Part shown: positions 23,613 through 30,123 of the stretch, one piece after another | How the letters are laid out: each line of letters begins with the position of its first letter | Numbering within the stretch: the first letter of the stretch is position 1 | From: an uncultured Bacteroidales bacterium | Lineage (GTDB): Bacteria; Bacteroidota; Bacteroidia; Bacteroidales; F082 | Assembly (NCBI GenBank): GCA_946407975.1 | Contig: CAMJQC010000023.1 | Location: 1 to 38,111 of the forward strand | DNA length: 38,111 bases | Reading direction: 5' to 3' | Program-made: the position numbers and the translations under genes | The notes under the pieces: generated by a model | The model's database searches: none | Told to the model about the DNA's origin: nothing | Seen by the model: only the letters and a program-made list of their open reading frames with translations

Positions 23613-25114
23613 CACAGACCTCAAAACTCCATAAGATTCAGATTTACCAATTCAAAGGCTTCGATATGGATGCCTTCGTTGAAAAGTATTTATATACTAT
23701 TACTCCACACGAAACCATAGATGAAGAAACTATATCCGTATTCAGAGCAGCCGAAACCAAGATGAGCGAGGCGAAGCGTGGTGCAAAATCAAGGTCGGTT
23801 ATTGAAAACAAATGCCGATACTTGCAAGATGCCATTATCCGTATGGCGAACAGAAAGCAGGATGATAGAACTTTTTCGCTCAACGCTGAAATCCTCAAAT
23901 CAGTTATTGGCAAAGAGTATAAGACAATGTTGGAAGTCTTTATTGAAATGGGTTATATCTCGATGGGTGATGGCAAATGGGGCAATGGCAAATATTATTA
24001 CTATCAACGAGGCAAATACTCTTTCCTATACACCTTGAACGATGTTGAAGTGTATCTAACAGAGCCATTCACCAACTTGAAAATTCAGGAATACAAGGAA
24101 AAGACTATTGAGAAGGTCAAAGAGCAATTTGAACTATACACCAAGCCTGAAATCATTAGGCAATTTGGCGAATCATTCCTTAAATCCTATCTCACATCGC
24201 TCAACAAAATCAAAATCGAAGATGAGCAGGGGCTGAAAGAATACATAAAGACAAAGACAGCCGATAATCCAAATTCAAATCCATATTACAAGTATGTTTC
24301 TGTTGAATTAAAGAACAAGAATAAGTCAATATATAGAATTGATGATAGTCATAGGATTTACCACATTCTCACTAATCTTGACAGAAACATTAAACAATAT
24401 CTCAATATAGATTTGTCGATAGATTGTAAAAATAGCCATCCATTATTATTTAATTATTTCATTTTTAATAAATTAAATATTTCTTTTTATCAATCATTTT
24501 CTATTTCATCCTTCATTCATTCTATCGATAATTCATCCTTCCATAATGATGGGAAAAATCTTCGTAATTTACTAATATCCAATAATATAGAAATTGAACA
24601 AGTTGCAAAGATGCAGGATGATGAACTTGAATACATCTACAAGACCTCCAAAGGGCTGTTGTGGGATGAGATATGCGAAGCCCATCCCGAATTGGAGAGG
24701 AAGGAGGTCAAGGTGGCAATGTTTCAGGCGGTTTTCTACTCTCATTCGCCAATAGCAGACAGATACAATGACTATGCGAAAGAGTTCAAAAGCAACTATC
24801 CTTCAGTATATAAGTTGATAGGCGATTGGAAGCGGAAGAAAACGAGCGAAGCGGTCAAGAACTATATGGCAGAGCATCATTTACCCATAGACAAAGGCTC
24901 TGCATCGCTCAGCGTGGCAATGATGGCGTTGGAAGCCGACATTTTCACTACCATACTAAAACGGCTTTACTCAAAAAGATGGAACGCCCTCCACATTCAC
25001 GATTGCATCATCATTCCCAAGACCGCCAACAAGAATCAGCCAACAAAGGAGGAGGTCGTAGGGATTATGCAAGATGTATATAGGTCATTTGGACTTGCAC
25101 CAACATTCGATTAG
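23609..25114 (+). CDS. Putative TV-Pol (family-A-like) polymerase of a mobile element
   Basis: 501 residues. Residues about 85-150 look like a winged-helix domain (LNAEILKSVIGKEYKTMLEV, then YYYYQRGKYSFLYTL). From about 245 the pattern of family-A-like palm enzymes appears. SHRIYHILTNLDRNIKQYL leads into a motif-A-like LSIDCKNSHPLL (D272). A motif-B-like helix follows (EVKVAMFQAVFYS, K368), and then a motif-C-like strand WNALHIHDCIIIPK (H464-D465). This matches the transposon/virus polymerase (TV-Pol) group I know from mobile elements and phages, thought to copy element DNA. The assignment is from motifs only and needs a profile search. Translational coupling to the integrase suggests replication or repair during excision. 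A replication-initiator role of another fold is the main alternative. Residues 280-325 are unusually AT-rich. Confidence 0.6.
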   Translation: MTQTSKLHKIQIYQFKGFDMDAFVEKYLYTITPHETIDEETISVFRAAETKMSEAKRGAKSRSVIENKCRYLQDAIIRMANRKQDDRTFSLNAEILKSVIGKEYKTMLEVFIEMGYISMGDGKWGNGKYYYYQRGKYSFLYTLNDVEVYLTEPFTNLKIQEYKEKTIEKVKEQFELYTKPEIIRQFGESFLKSYLTSLNKIKIEDEQGLKEYIKTKTADNPNSNPYYKYVSVELKNKNKSIYRIDDSHRIYHILTNLDRNIKQYLNIDLSIDCKNSHPLLFNYFIFNKLNISFYQSFSISSFIHSIDNSSFHNDGKNLRNLLISNNIEIEQVAKMQDDELEYIYKTSKGLLWDEICEAHPELERKEVKVAMFQAVFYSHSPIADRYNDYAKEFKSNYPSVYKLIGDWKRKKTSEAVKNYMAEHHLPIDKGSASLSVAMMALEADIFTTILKRLYSKRWNALHIHDCIIIPKTANKNQPTKEEVVGIMQDVYRSFGLAPTFD

Positions 25115-25140
25115 TATTCCATGGCACTTATTCAAAAAAC

Positions 25141-25181
25141 AATCGTATTCAAATAAATCTATTCGACCCTTGAATACGATT
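25141..25181. repeat. 12-bp inverted repeat after the polymerase gene
   Basis: AATCGTATTCAA and TTGAATACGATT are perfect complements with 17 bases between them, and TTGATTTTG follows. It may terminate the int-polymerase transcript. Since it lies directly before a serine recombinase gene, it could instead be part of a recombination site. Confidence 0.6.
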
Positions 25182-25213
25182 TTGATTTTGTATGCAATTT
25201 TTTCTTTGATTTA

Positions 25214-25245
25214 TTTGCGTACAATTCAAAAAAGTGCTATCTTTG
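25214..25245 (+). promoter_or_regulatory. Promoter of the serine recombinase (TTTG-N20-TATCTTTG)
   Basis: TTTG at 25214-25217 and TATCTTTG at 25238-25245 match both Bacteroidota promoter elements. The expected RNA start excludes the GTG at 25250 and supports ATG 25271. Confidence 0.65.
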
Positions 25246-25270
25246 CATCGTGAACAAAAAACATTCAACT

Positions 25271-25900
25271 ATGAGAGCCGTGATATATTCAAGAGTTAGT
25301 AGTATCTCTGACAGACAAAGCAACGATAGGCAGGTTAAAGACCTTAAAGACTATGCAGCCTATGCCAAAATGGAAGTGGTCAATGTCTTTGAAGAAAAGA
25401 TAAGCGGAGCAAAGAAAAACACTGAGCGACCCATCCTTCAGCAAGCATTAGAATATTGCAAGGCTGAGCAGGTGGATATGCTGTTAGTATCAGAGTTGAG
25501 CCGCTTAGGAAGAAACTCGTTTGAGGTATTGGAAACTATCAAGGAATTGGTAGATGCCAAAATCAATCTCTATATGCAGAAAGAGAAATTGACCTTGCTC
25601 GATGACAATGGCGAGCCTTCCATCTTCGCACCTATTATGTTGGCAACGCTCAGCACCTGTGCTCAACTTGAACGAGAGAACATCAAATTCAGATTGAACA
25701 GCGGAAGGCAACAATACATTGCCAAAGGTGGCAAACTTGGACGCAAAGAAGGTTCTATAAAGACCAAGGAGCAAAAGAAGGAGGAGTATGGCGAGGCTAT
25801 CAGCCTATTGAAGAAGGACTATTCCATCCGCAATGTGGCTAAACTCTGCAATGTGTCAAATTCTACCATTCAACGATTGAAAAAAGAGTTTAAGCTCTGA
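25271..25900 (+). CDS. Serine recombinase (resolvase/invertase family)
   Basis: 209 residues from ATG 25271. The catalytic serine is S10 in YSRVSS, the same position as in gamma-delta resolvase. The active-site arginines are in SELSRLGRNSFEVL, and the family E-helix is AQLERENIKFRLNSG. A linker (KGGKLGRKEGS) and a C-terminal helix-turn-helix (SIRNVAKLCNVSNSTIQRLK) complete a small resolvase or invertase. Such enzymes resolve dimers or co-integrates, or invert short segments. Here it rides in an element that already has a tyrosine integrase, so resolution of a circular or replicated form is a reasonable guess. It has its own promoter, separate from the int-polymerase unit. Confidence 0.92.
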   Translation: MRAVIYSRVSSISDRQSNDRQVKDLKDYAAYAKMEVVNVFEEKISGAKKNTERPILQQALEYCKAEQVDMLLVSELSRLGRNSFEVLETIKELVDAKINLYMQKEKLTLLDDNGEPSIFAPIMLATLSTCAQLERENIKFRLNSGRQQYIAKGGKLGRKEGSIKTKEQKKEEYGEAISLLKKDYSIRNVAKLCNVSNSTIQRLKKEFKL

Positions 25901-25943
25901 AACAATAAAAGCCGCTTGCCTTCAGTACATATAGTAAATTTTG

Positions 25944-25951
25944 TATTTTTG
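25944..25951 (+). promoter_or_regulatory. -7 promoter box of the WG-repeat gene (TATTTTTG)
   Basis: TATTTTTG 21 bases before ATG 25973, so the cargo gene is transcribed on its own. Confidence 0.6.
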
Positions 25952-25972
25952 TGAAATTAAACATATCTGAAA

Positions 25973-26983
25973 ATGAAAACTATTCGACTATTTCTGAAAA
26001 TTGCCACCGCTATGTTAATAACGATAACAGCCTGTAATAGTCAACCAAATCAAAAAAACGACATACAACAGAAGGATGAAGGAATAGAACTATGGCCTGC
26101 AAGCGTTGAAAACACTTGGGGCTTTGTTGATAAACAAGGTAAATTCGTCATCAACCCTCAGTATGATAATGTCGGTATTTTCGAAGAAGGTTTAGCAAGC
26201 GTTGAAGTGAATGGGAAAAGGGGATATATTGACAAACAAGGAAAGATTGTCATCAATCCTCAATTTGACTTTGCTATGTATTTTAGTGAAGGTTTAGCTA
26301 TGGTTTCGGTTGGTTTAAATTTATATGGCTTTATTGACAAACAAGGAGAGTATGTCGTTAATCCTCAGTTTTATTTAGCCCAACCTTTTACAGAGGGCTT
26401 AGCAAGCGTAACATTTGAGAAGGAATGGGGATATATCAACAAACAAGGCGAAGTGGTCATAAAGCCTCAATTCAGTTTTGCCCATCCTTTTAGCGAAGGG
26501 TTAGCTGGGGTCGAAATCAGCGGAAAAAATGGGTTTATCGATAAACAAGGATATTTCGTTATCAATCCACAGTTTGATGATGTCGGTTCTTTTAGCGAAG
26601 GCTTGGCAAGTGTTAAAATAAATGGCGAATGGGGATATATCGATAATCAAGGCACAATGGTCATTACTCCTCAGTTTTATCAAGTTTATCCTTTTAGCGA
26701 AGGCTTGGCATGTGTTGAAACAGATGGCGAATGGGGATATGTCGATAATCAAGGCACAATGGTCATCACTCCTCAGTTTGAACAAGCTTATCCTTTTAGC
26801 GAAGGCTTGGCATGTGTTGAAACAGGTGGCAAATGGGGATTCGTCGATAATCAAGGCACAATGGTCATCACTCCTCAGTTTGAACACACTTTTTCTTTTA
26901 GAAATGGTTTGGCACAAGTTAGAATTGAAGGCAAGTTAGGGCTTATTGACAAACAGGGCATAGTTGTTTATAAAGAGCCATAA
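25973..26983 (+). CDS. WG-repeat lipoprotein (element cargo)
   Basis: 336 residues. A lipoprotein signal ends ITITAC (Cys 21), then a short polar linker. Eight complete and one partial WG repeats of about 34 residues follow, each like WGYVDNQGTMVITPQF followed by a PFSEGLACV-type segment. WG repeats form a beta-propeller-like scaffold, usually for binding, with no known catalytic role. The last repeats are nearly identical at DNA level (102-bp units from 26594). The gene lies between the recombinase and the right attachment site and shares the element's AT-rich codon use, so it is probably cargo that alters the cell envelope. Its ligand or benefit is unknown. Confidence 0.88.
   Translation: MKTIRLFLKIATAMLITITACNSQPNQKNDIQQKDEGIELWPASVENTWGFVDKQGKFVINPQYDNVGIFEEGLASVEVNGKRGYIDKQGKIVINPQFDFAMYFSEGLAMVSVGLNLYGFIDKQGEYVVNPQFYLAQPFTEGLASVTFEKEWGYINKQGEVVIKPQFSFAHPFSEGLAGVEISGKNGFIDKQGYFVINPQFDDVGSFSEGLASVKINGEWGYIDNQGTMVITPQFYQVYPFSEGLACVETDGEWGYVDNQGTMVITPQFEQAYPFSEGLACVETGGKWGFVDNQGTMVITPQFEHTFSFRNGLAQVRIEGKLGLIDKQGIVVYKEP
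26594..26899 (+). repeat. Three 102-bp tandem repeats inside the WG gene
   Basis: Units begin at AGCGAAGGCTTGGCA at 26594, 26696 and 26798, exactly 102 bases (34 codons) apart. Long runs such as CGATAATCAAGGCACAATGG are identical in all three, which points to recent duplication by slippage or recombination. Confidence 0.9.
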
Positions 26984-27312
26984 ACACCTACCAAATAATT
27001 TACGTTCATCTGAAGGGCTAAAGTCGGATAACGTAAAAAGCATGCTTTTTGTTTTGAAGGTGGATAACACTTGAAAAAACACCCCACCCCCGTACACCCA
27101 ACAGATGGAAAAGGGGTATTGGGCTGCTCAGCATTGACAAAAAAATTCAAAGCAAAATCAAATTCCAAATATTTCATAAATCATTGATTATTAATTATAT
27201 ACACCGTCTTTAGGTGATATGGATTTGTGCATTGAAATTATTCGATTTTTTCTTTTCAATTTTACATAGAAAAACAATAGAGTATTACAGAGCCAATTGG
27301 AGAAGATTTTCG
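26984..27312. other. Right part of the element without a clear gene
   Basis: About 330 AT-rich bases after the WG gene. A minus-strand frame of 69 codons exists (26968-27177) but has no promoter or domain I recognise. A C-rich run (CACCCCACCCCC, about 27081-27092) stands out. No terminator for the WG gene is visible. Confidence 0.5.
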
Positions 27313-27320
27313 TATTTTTG
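27313..27320 (+). promoter_or_regulatory. Outward-facing promoter box at the right end (TATTTTTG)
   Basis: TATTTTTG followed by CAGTCG reads rightward towards attR. In the integrated state it would feed the mini-ORF at 27381 and perhaps the host gene at 27525. In an excised circle it would point at the integrase gene. Confidence 0.55.
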
Positions 27321-27348
27321 CAGTCGTTAACAAGAACGAGCCTTTATG

Positions 27349-27428
27349 CTTAAACAAAAACTTAAACAAAGGAATTGACTATGAATAAAATAATTGAAAA
27401 TAAGATATTTACATCGATTTCCTTAAAC
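27349..27428 (+). repeat. Right-end CTTAAAC repeats, candidate integrase arm sites
   Basis: CTTAAAC occurs at 27349-27355, 27361-27367 and 27422-27428. The first two form CTTAAACAAA repeats 12 bases apart, and the third touches the attR core. The orientation is the same as at the left end. Confidence 0.5.
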
Positions 27429-27464
27429 TATTTGATGGAGTTCGGCGGAAAGAAAGCAGAATAA
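27381..27464 (+). CDS. Mini-ORF ending in the displaced prfB tail
   Basis: 27 codons from ATG 27381, with AAAGGA about 10 bases upstream and a promoter box at 27313. The first 16 residues are element-encoded. The rest reads YLMEFGGKKAE and stops, the likely original RF2 C-terminus, in the same frame as in prfB. This can be a chance read-through of the junction or a real small peptide gene spanning the attachment site. No family can be named. Confidence 0.35.
   Translation: MNKIIENKIFTSISLNYLMEFGGKKAE
27429..27464 (+). repeat. attR: displaced 3' end of prfB
   Basis: Shares the 14-bp core TATTTGATGGAGTT with attL, then encodes FGGKKAE and a TAA. Its host-like codons (TTC GGC) suggest this is the pre-insertion prfB end, pushed 5.3 kb away. 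Confidence 0.88.
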
Positions 27465-27524
27465 AGCCGTCTAACAATAAACAAAGCTAATTTGCGTTAC
27501 ACAAATAAACAAACCTTAATCTGT

Positions 27525-27944
27525 ATGAGAAAAGCTAGCATTATCTGCGCCTTCATCGCTTGTCTGGGCATGATGTCCTTCTGCACGAAAGGCGACATCG
27601 ACACTACCATCCATCAGTTTGTGGAAAAGTATTTCCCGCAGACCCAGATTCTGGCCACAGTTCTTGACGAAGGCGAATACGACGTCATGCTTTCCGACAA
27701 CACCAAGCTCGAATTCACCCGCAAAGGCGAGTGGAAAGAAATCGACTGCAAACACAGCAACCTCTTTACGGCAGTTCCTGCCGAAATCGTACCACAAGCC
27801 ATCACGACCTATGTCAGCACGAACTATCCGCAGAATGACATCGTGAAAATAAAAAAAGACAGAAGGCACTGGGAGATCGAACTTGACAACGACTTGGATA
27901 TCGAGTTTGACAAAAACTTCAATGTCGTCGAAATCGACATGTAA
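27525..27944 (+). CDS. PepSY-like (DUF2874) lipoprotein
   Basis: 139 residues from ATG 27525. The signal MRKASIICAFIACLGMMSFC ends in a lipobox-like Cys at 20. Two PepSY-like halves follow: IHQFVEKYFPQTQILATVLD with YDVMLSDNTKLEF, and AITTYVSTNYPQNDIVKIKK with HWEIELDNDLDIEFD. Such small envelope proteins are common in Bacteroidota; some may bind or inhibit partners, but no function is settled. It is the first host gene after the element and ends with a good terminator. Only a weak CTAATTTG box lies just upstream (about 27488), so the element's outward promoter may now affect its expression. Confidence 0.8.
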   Translation: MRKASIICAFIACLGMMSFCTKGDIDTTIHQFVEKYFPQTQILATVLDEGEYDVMLSDNTKLEFTRKGEWKEIDCKHSNLFTAVPAEIVPQAITTYVSTNYPQNDIVKIKKDRRHWEIELDNDLDIEFDKNFNVVEIDM

Positions 27945-27965
27945 AAAGTCACATTAACAGACAGT

Positions 27966-27992
27966 AAGCGAGGTCTTGCCTCGCTTTTTTTA
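27966..27992 (+). terminator. Terminator after the PepSY-like gene
   Basis: AAGCGAGG, loop TCTTG, CCTCGCTT and a T run. The T run ends just before the next start codon at 27995. Confidence 0.85.
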
Positions 27993-27994
27993 TT

Positions 27995-28276
27995 ATGAGC
28001 ATCGGACTGCGTATTATCATCATCTACCTGGCTGTCACAAACATCATCGCTTTCAGCATGTTTTTTGTCGACAAGAACAAGGCGCAGAAACGGCAGTGGC
28101 GCATCCCGGAAAAGACGCTGCTCCTCATTGCAGCCATTGGGGGCAGCCTCGGTGCCTGGGCAGGCATGAACCTCTTCCGCCATAAGACGCAACACAAGAA
28201 ATTCACCATCCTGGTGCCTTTAATCATCTTGGTACATGCCGTCCTTCTCCTTCTTCTCGTAAGAGCCATCGGATAA
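27995..28276 (+). CDS. DUF1294 small membrane protein
   Basis: 93 residues, most of them in three hydrophobic helices. The family hallmark is present: FSMFFVDKNKAQKRQWRIPE, then LLLIAAIGGSLGAWAGMNLF and RHKTQHKKFTILVPL. DUF1294 proteins are widespread inner-membrane proteins of unknown function. The gene starts immediately after the terminator of the preceding gene, so its own promoter must overlap that region or it depends on read-through. No partner gene is suggested. Confidence 0.85.
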   Translation: MSIGLRIIIIYLAVTNIIAFSMFFVDKNKAQKRQWRIPEKTLLLIAAIGGSLGAWAGMNLFRHKTQHKKFTILVPLIILVHAVLLLLLVRAIG

Positions 28277-28322
28277 CCGTAAAAAACGAGATAAAAAACG
28301 AATGCTTTTTTTTCAAAACAAC

Positions 28323-28330
28323 TATATTTG
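28323..28330 (+). promoter_or_regulatory. -7 promoter box (TATATTTG)
   Basis: TATATTTG 22 bases before the CstA-family start codon. Confidence 0.6.
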
Positions 28331-28352
28331 CGCCATTAAAAACTGAAAAAAG

Positions 28353-29807
28353 ATGATCACGTTTTTCATTGCTTTAGCCGTTCTTATCCTAGGCTATTTC
28401 ATCTACGGAAAATTCGTTGAAAAAGTCTTCGGCGTTGATCCGCAGCGCGCCACTCCAGCCACCACGATGGCCGACGGCGTCGACTATGTGCCTATGAAGC
28501 CTTGGCGCATCTTCCTCATACAGTTCCTCAACATTGCGGGTGTCGGTCCCATCATCGGCGCCATCATGGGGGCACAGTTCGGCACGGCTTCATTCCTTTG
28601 GATCGTCCTAGGCAGCATCTTTGCCGGTGCCGTTCACGACTATCTCTCGGGCATGATCTCCTTGCGCGACAAGGGGGCCAGTCTCCCCGAGATCCACGGC
28701 ACCTATCTCGGCAACGGCGCCAAACAGATCATGAGGGTCTTCACCGTCCTCCTGATGATTTTGGTCGGCGTAGTGTTTGTCAACACGCCCGCCACCTTGC
28801 TCAACGCGCACTTCACCCCCGAATGGAACAAATACATATGGGTCATTATCATCTTGGCCTATTATCTGATTGCCACACTGTTGCCCATCGACAAGGTCAT
28901 CGGAAAGGTCTATCCCATCTTCGGTATCCTGCTCTTAGGCATGGCCGTGGCTATCTTTATCGCCTTCCTTATTTATAAACCGGAGATCCCTGAACTGTGG
29001 AGCGGACTCCAAAACCGCCATCCCAACGCGGCACATAACCCCATCTTCCCGATGATGTTCATCAGCATCGCCTGTGGCGCCATCTCAGGCTTCCATGCCA
29101 CGCAGTCGCCGCTAATGGCCCGCTGCATGGTCAACGAGAAGCAAGGACGTCCGATCTTCTATGGCGCCATGATCACCGAAGGCGTAGTCGCCCTCATCTG
29201 GGCTGCTGCCGCCGCCTATTTCTTCGGTCCCGACAGCGTGGTCGATGTCACAGGCAAGAGCGGCGCCGCCATCGTAGGCGTCATCGCCAACACCTGGTTC
29301 ACACCGGTCATCGCCGTTATCACCATTTTAGGCGTCATCTCGGCCGCCGTCACCAGCGGCGACACCGCTTTGCGTTCCGCCCGACTCATCATCGCCGACT
29401 TCACCCATTTCGATCAGAAGCCCATCAAGAACCGCCTCATCATCGCCATCCCTATGTTCGCCGTCACAGCCCTCATCCTCGTCTACAGCCTAGCCGATGC
29501 CAAAGGATTCGACGTCATCTGGCGATATTTCGCCTGGGCCAACCAAGTGCTGGCCACCATCACACTCTGGGCCATCACGGTCTATCTCGCCAAAAACAAA
29601 GGGAAGGCATGGTATTTCATCACGCTCATCCCCGCCCTCTTCATGACCATGGTGACAGGATGTTTCCTCTTCGTAGCTGAGAAGGAAGGCCTAGGCACCT
29701 TGATGCCACGGTCCGTCGGCTACGGCATCGGTGCTGCCATCACCCTGCTGGCGCTGTTGCTTTTCATCGTCTGGAAGAAAAAGAACAAGGCGGTCAAGGA
29801 ACTCTGA
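28353..29807 (+). CDS. CstA-family (carbon starvation) transporter
   Basis: 484 residues with about 14 membrane helices. CstA signatures include ALAVLILGYFIYGKFVEKVF, FLIQFLNIAGVGPIIGAIMG, GSIFAGAVHDYLSGMISLR, ISGFHATQSPLMARCM and AVTSGDTALRSARLIIADF. Family members in E. coli (CstA, BtsT) take up peptides or pyruvate with protons. This is the shorter form, about 200 residues less than E. coli CstA, without its C-terminal extension. The substrate cannot be told, although peptides would suit the proteases and PepT here. It is transcribed alone and followed by a strong terminator. Confidence 0.9.
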   Translation: MITFFIALAVLILGYFIYGKFVEKVFGVDPQRATPATTMADGVDYVPMKPWRIFLIQFLNIAGVGPIIGAIMGAQFGTASFLWIVLGSIFAGAVHDYLSGMISLRDKGASLPEIHGTYLGNGAKQIMRVFTVLLMILVGVVFVNTPATLLNAHFTPEWNKYIWVIIILAYYLIATLLPIDKVIGKVYPIFGILLLGMAVAIFIAFLIYKPEIPELWSGLQNRHPNAAHNPIFPMMFISIACGAISGFHATQSPLMARCMVNEKQGRPIFYGAMITEGVVALIWAAAAAYFFGPDSVVDVTGKSGAAIVGVIANTWFTPVIAVITILGVISAAVTSGDTALRSARLIIADFTHFDQKPIKNRLIIAIPMFAVTALILVYSLADAKGFDVIWRYFAWANQVLATITLWAITVYLAKNKGKAWYFITLIPALFMTMVTGCFLFVAEKEGLGTLMPRSVGYGIGAAITLLALLLFIVWKKKNKAVKEL

Positions 29808-29835
29808 TCCAACCGCCTCTATATAGAAAAACCCG

Positions 29836-29884
29836 AAAATCGGGCAAAAATCACCAAAAATGGGGATGATTTGCCCGATTTTTC
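29836..29884 (+). terminator. Terminator after the CstA-family gene
   Basis: AAAATCGGGCAAA pairs with TTTGCCCGATTTTT across a 21-base loop, ending in T residues. The 5' arm can also pair with CCCGA at 29832-29836, giving an alternative small hairpin. Confidence 0.75.
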
Positions 29885-29916
29885 CAAAACATTTGGGATG
29901 TCTCACTATGAAAAAC

Positions 29917-30014
29917 CGTTGCACTTTTGCAACGATTTAGTCATATAGAGTTTAGAATGAATTTTTGAGTTAGTTTCAACGTGCATCATATTGGGAGTGG
30001 GCGACCACTCCCAA
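29917..30014. other. Two hairpins in the CstA-cysteate synthase spacer
   Basis: CGTTGCA-CTTT-TGCAACG lies at 29917-29934 and TTGGGAGTGG-GCGA-CCACTCCCAA at 29991-30014 (perfect 10-bp stem, GNRA-type loop). Neither has a T run. No open frame of note lies in this roughly 190-base stretch. It may encode a small structured RNA, but no promoter was recognised. Confidence 0.45.
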
Positions 30015-30071
30015 TAAAAAGCACACTAAATCACGCAAACGACAGAGCATTTTCATTTTTCATAATAAAGC

Positions 30072-30101
30072 AAAAGTGCCGAGAGAAATCTCGGCACTTT
30101 T
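30072..30101 (-). terminator. Terminator after cysteate synthase
   Basis: AAAAGTGCCGAGA-GAAA-TCTCGGCACTTTT is a perfect 13-bp stem with a GAAA loop and A/T ends, able to stop transcription in both directions. It lies 22 bases past the minus-strand stop. Confidence 0.85.
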
Positions 30102-30123
30102 CATATTGTAATCACAAATCCTT

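Larger units (their letters stand above)
22132..27464. mobile_element. Integrated element in prfB: int-polymerase-serine recombinase-WG lipoprotein
   Basis: A 5.3-kb AT-rich block lies between two imperfect copies of the prfB 3' end (22132-22164 and 27429-27464). It contains a tyrosine integrase right after prfB, a polymerase-like gene overlapping it, a serine recombinase and a WG-repeat lipoprotein. CTTAAAC-type repeats are at both ends. No conjugation, capsid or relaxase gene is present, so it is either mobilised by helpers, a phage-like satellite, or a reduced element. Codon choice (A/T-ending) differs clearly from the host genes on both sides. Borders are supported directly by the repeats; activity is not shown. 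Confidence 0.88.

Noticed and set aside
26594..26899. Regular repeats as a possible CRISPR array
   Set aside because: The 102-base units are in-frame coding repeats of WG domains without unique spacers.
26968..27177. Minus-strand frame of 69 codons at the right part of the element
   Set aside because: It begins in AT-rich spacer, overlaps the end of the WG gene, and has no recognisable promoter or domain; the cysteine and proline content looks incidental. Conservation in other elements would revive it.
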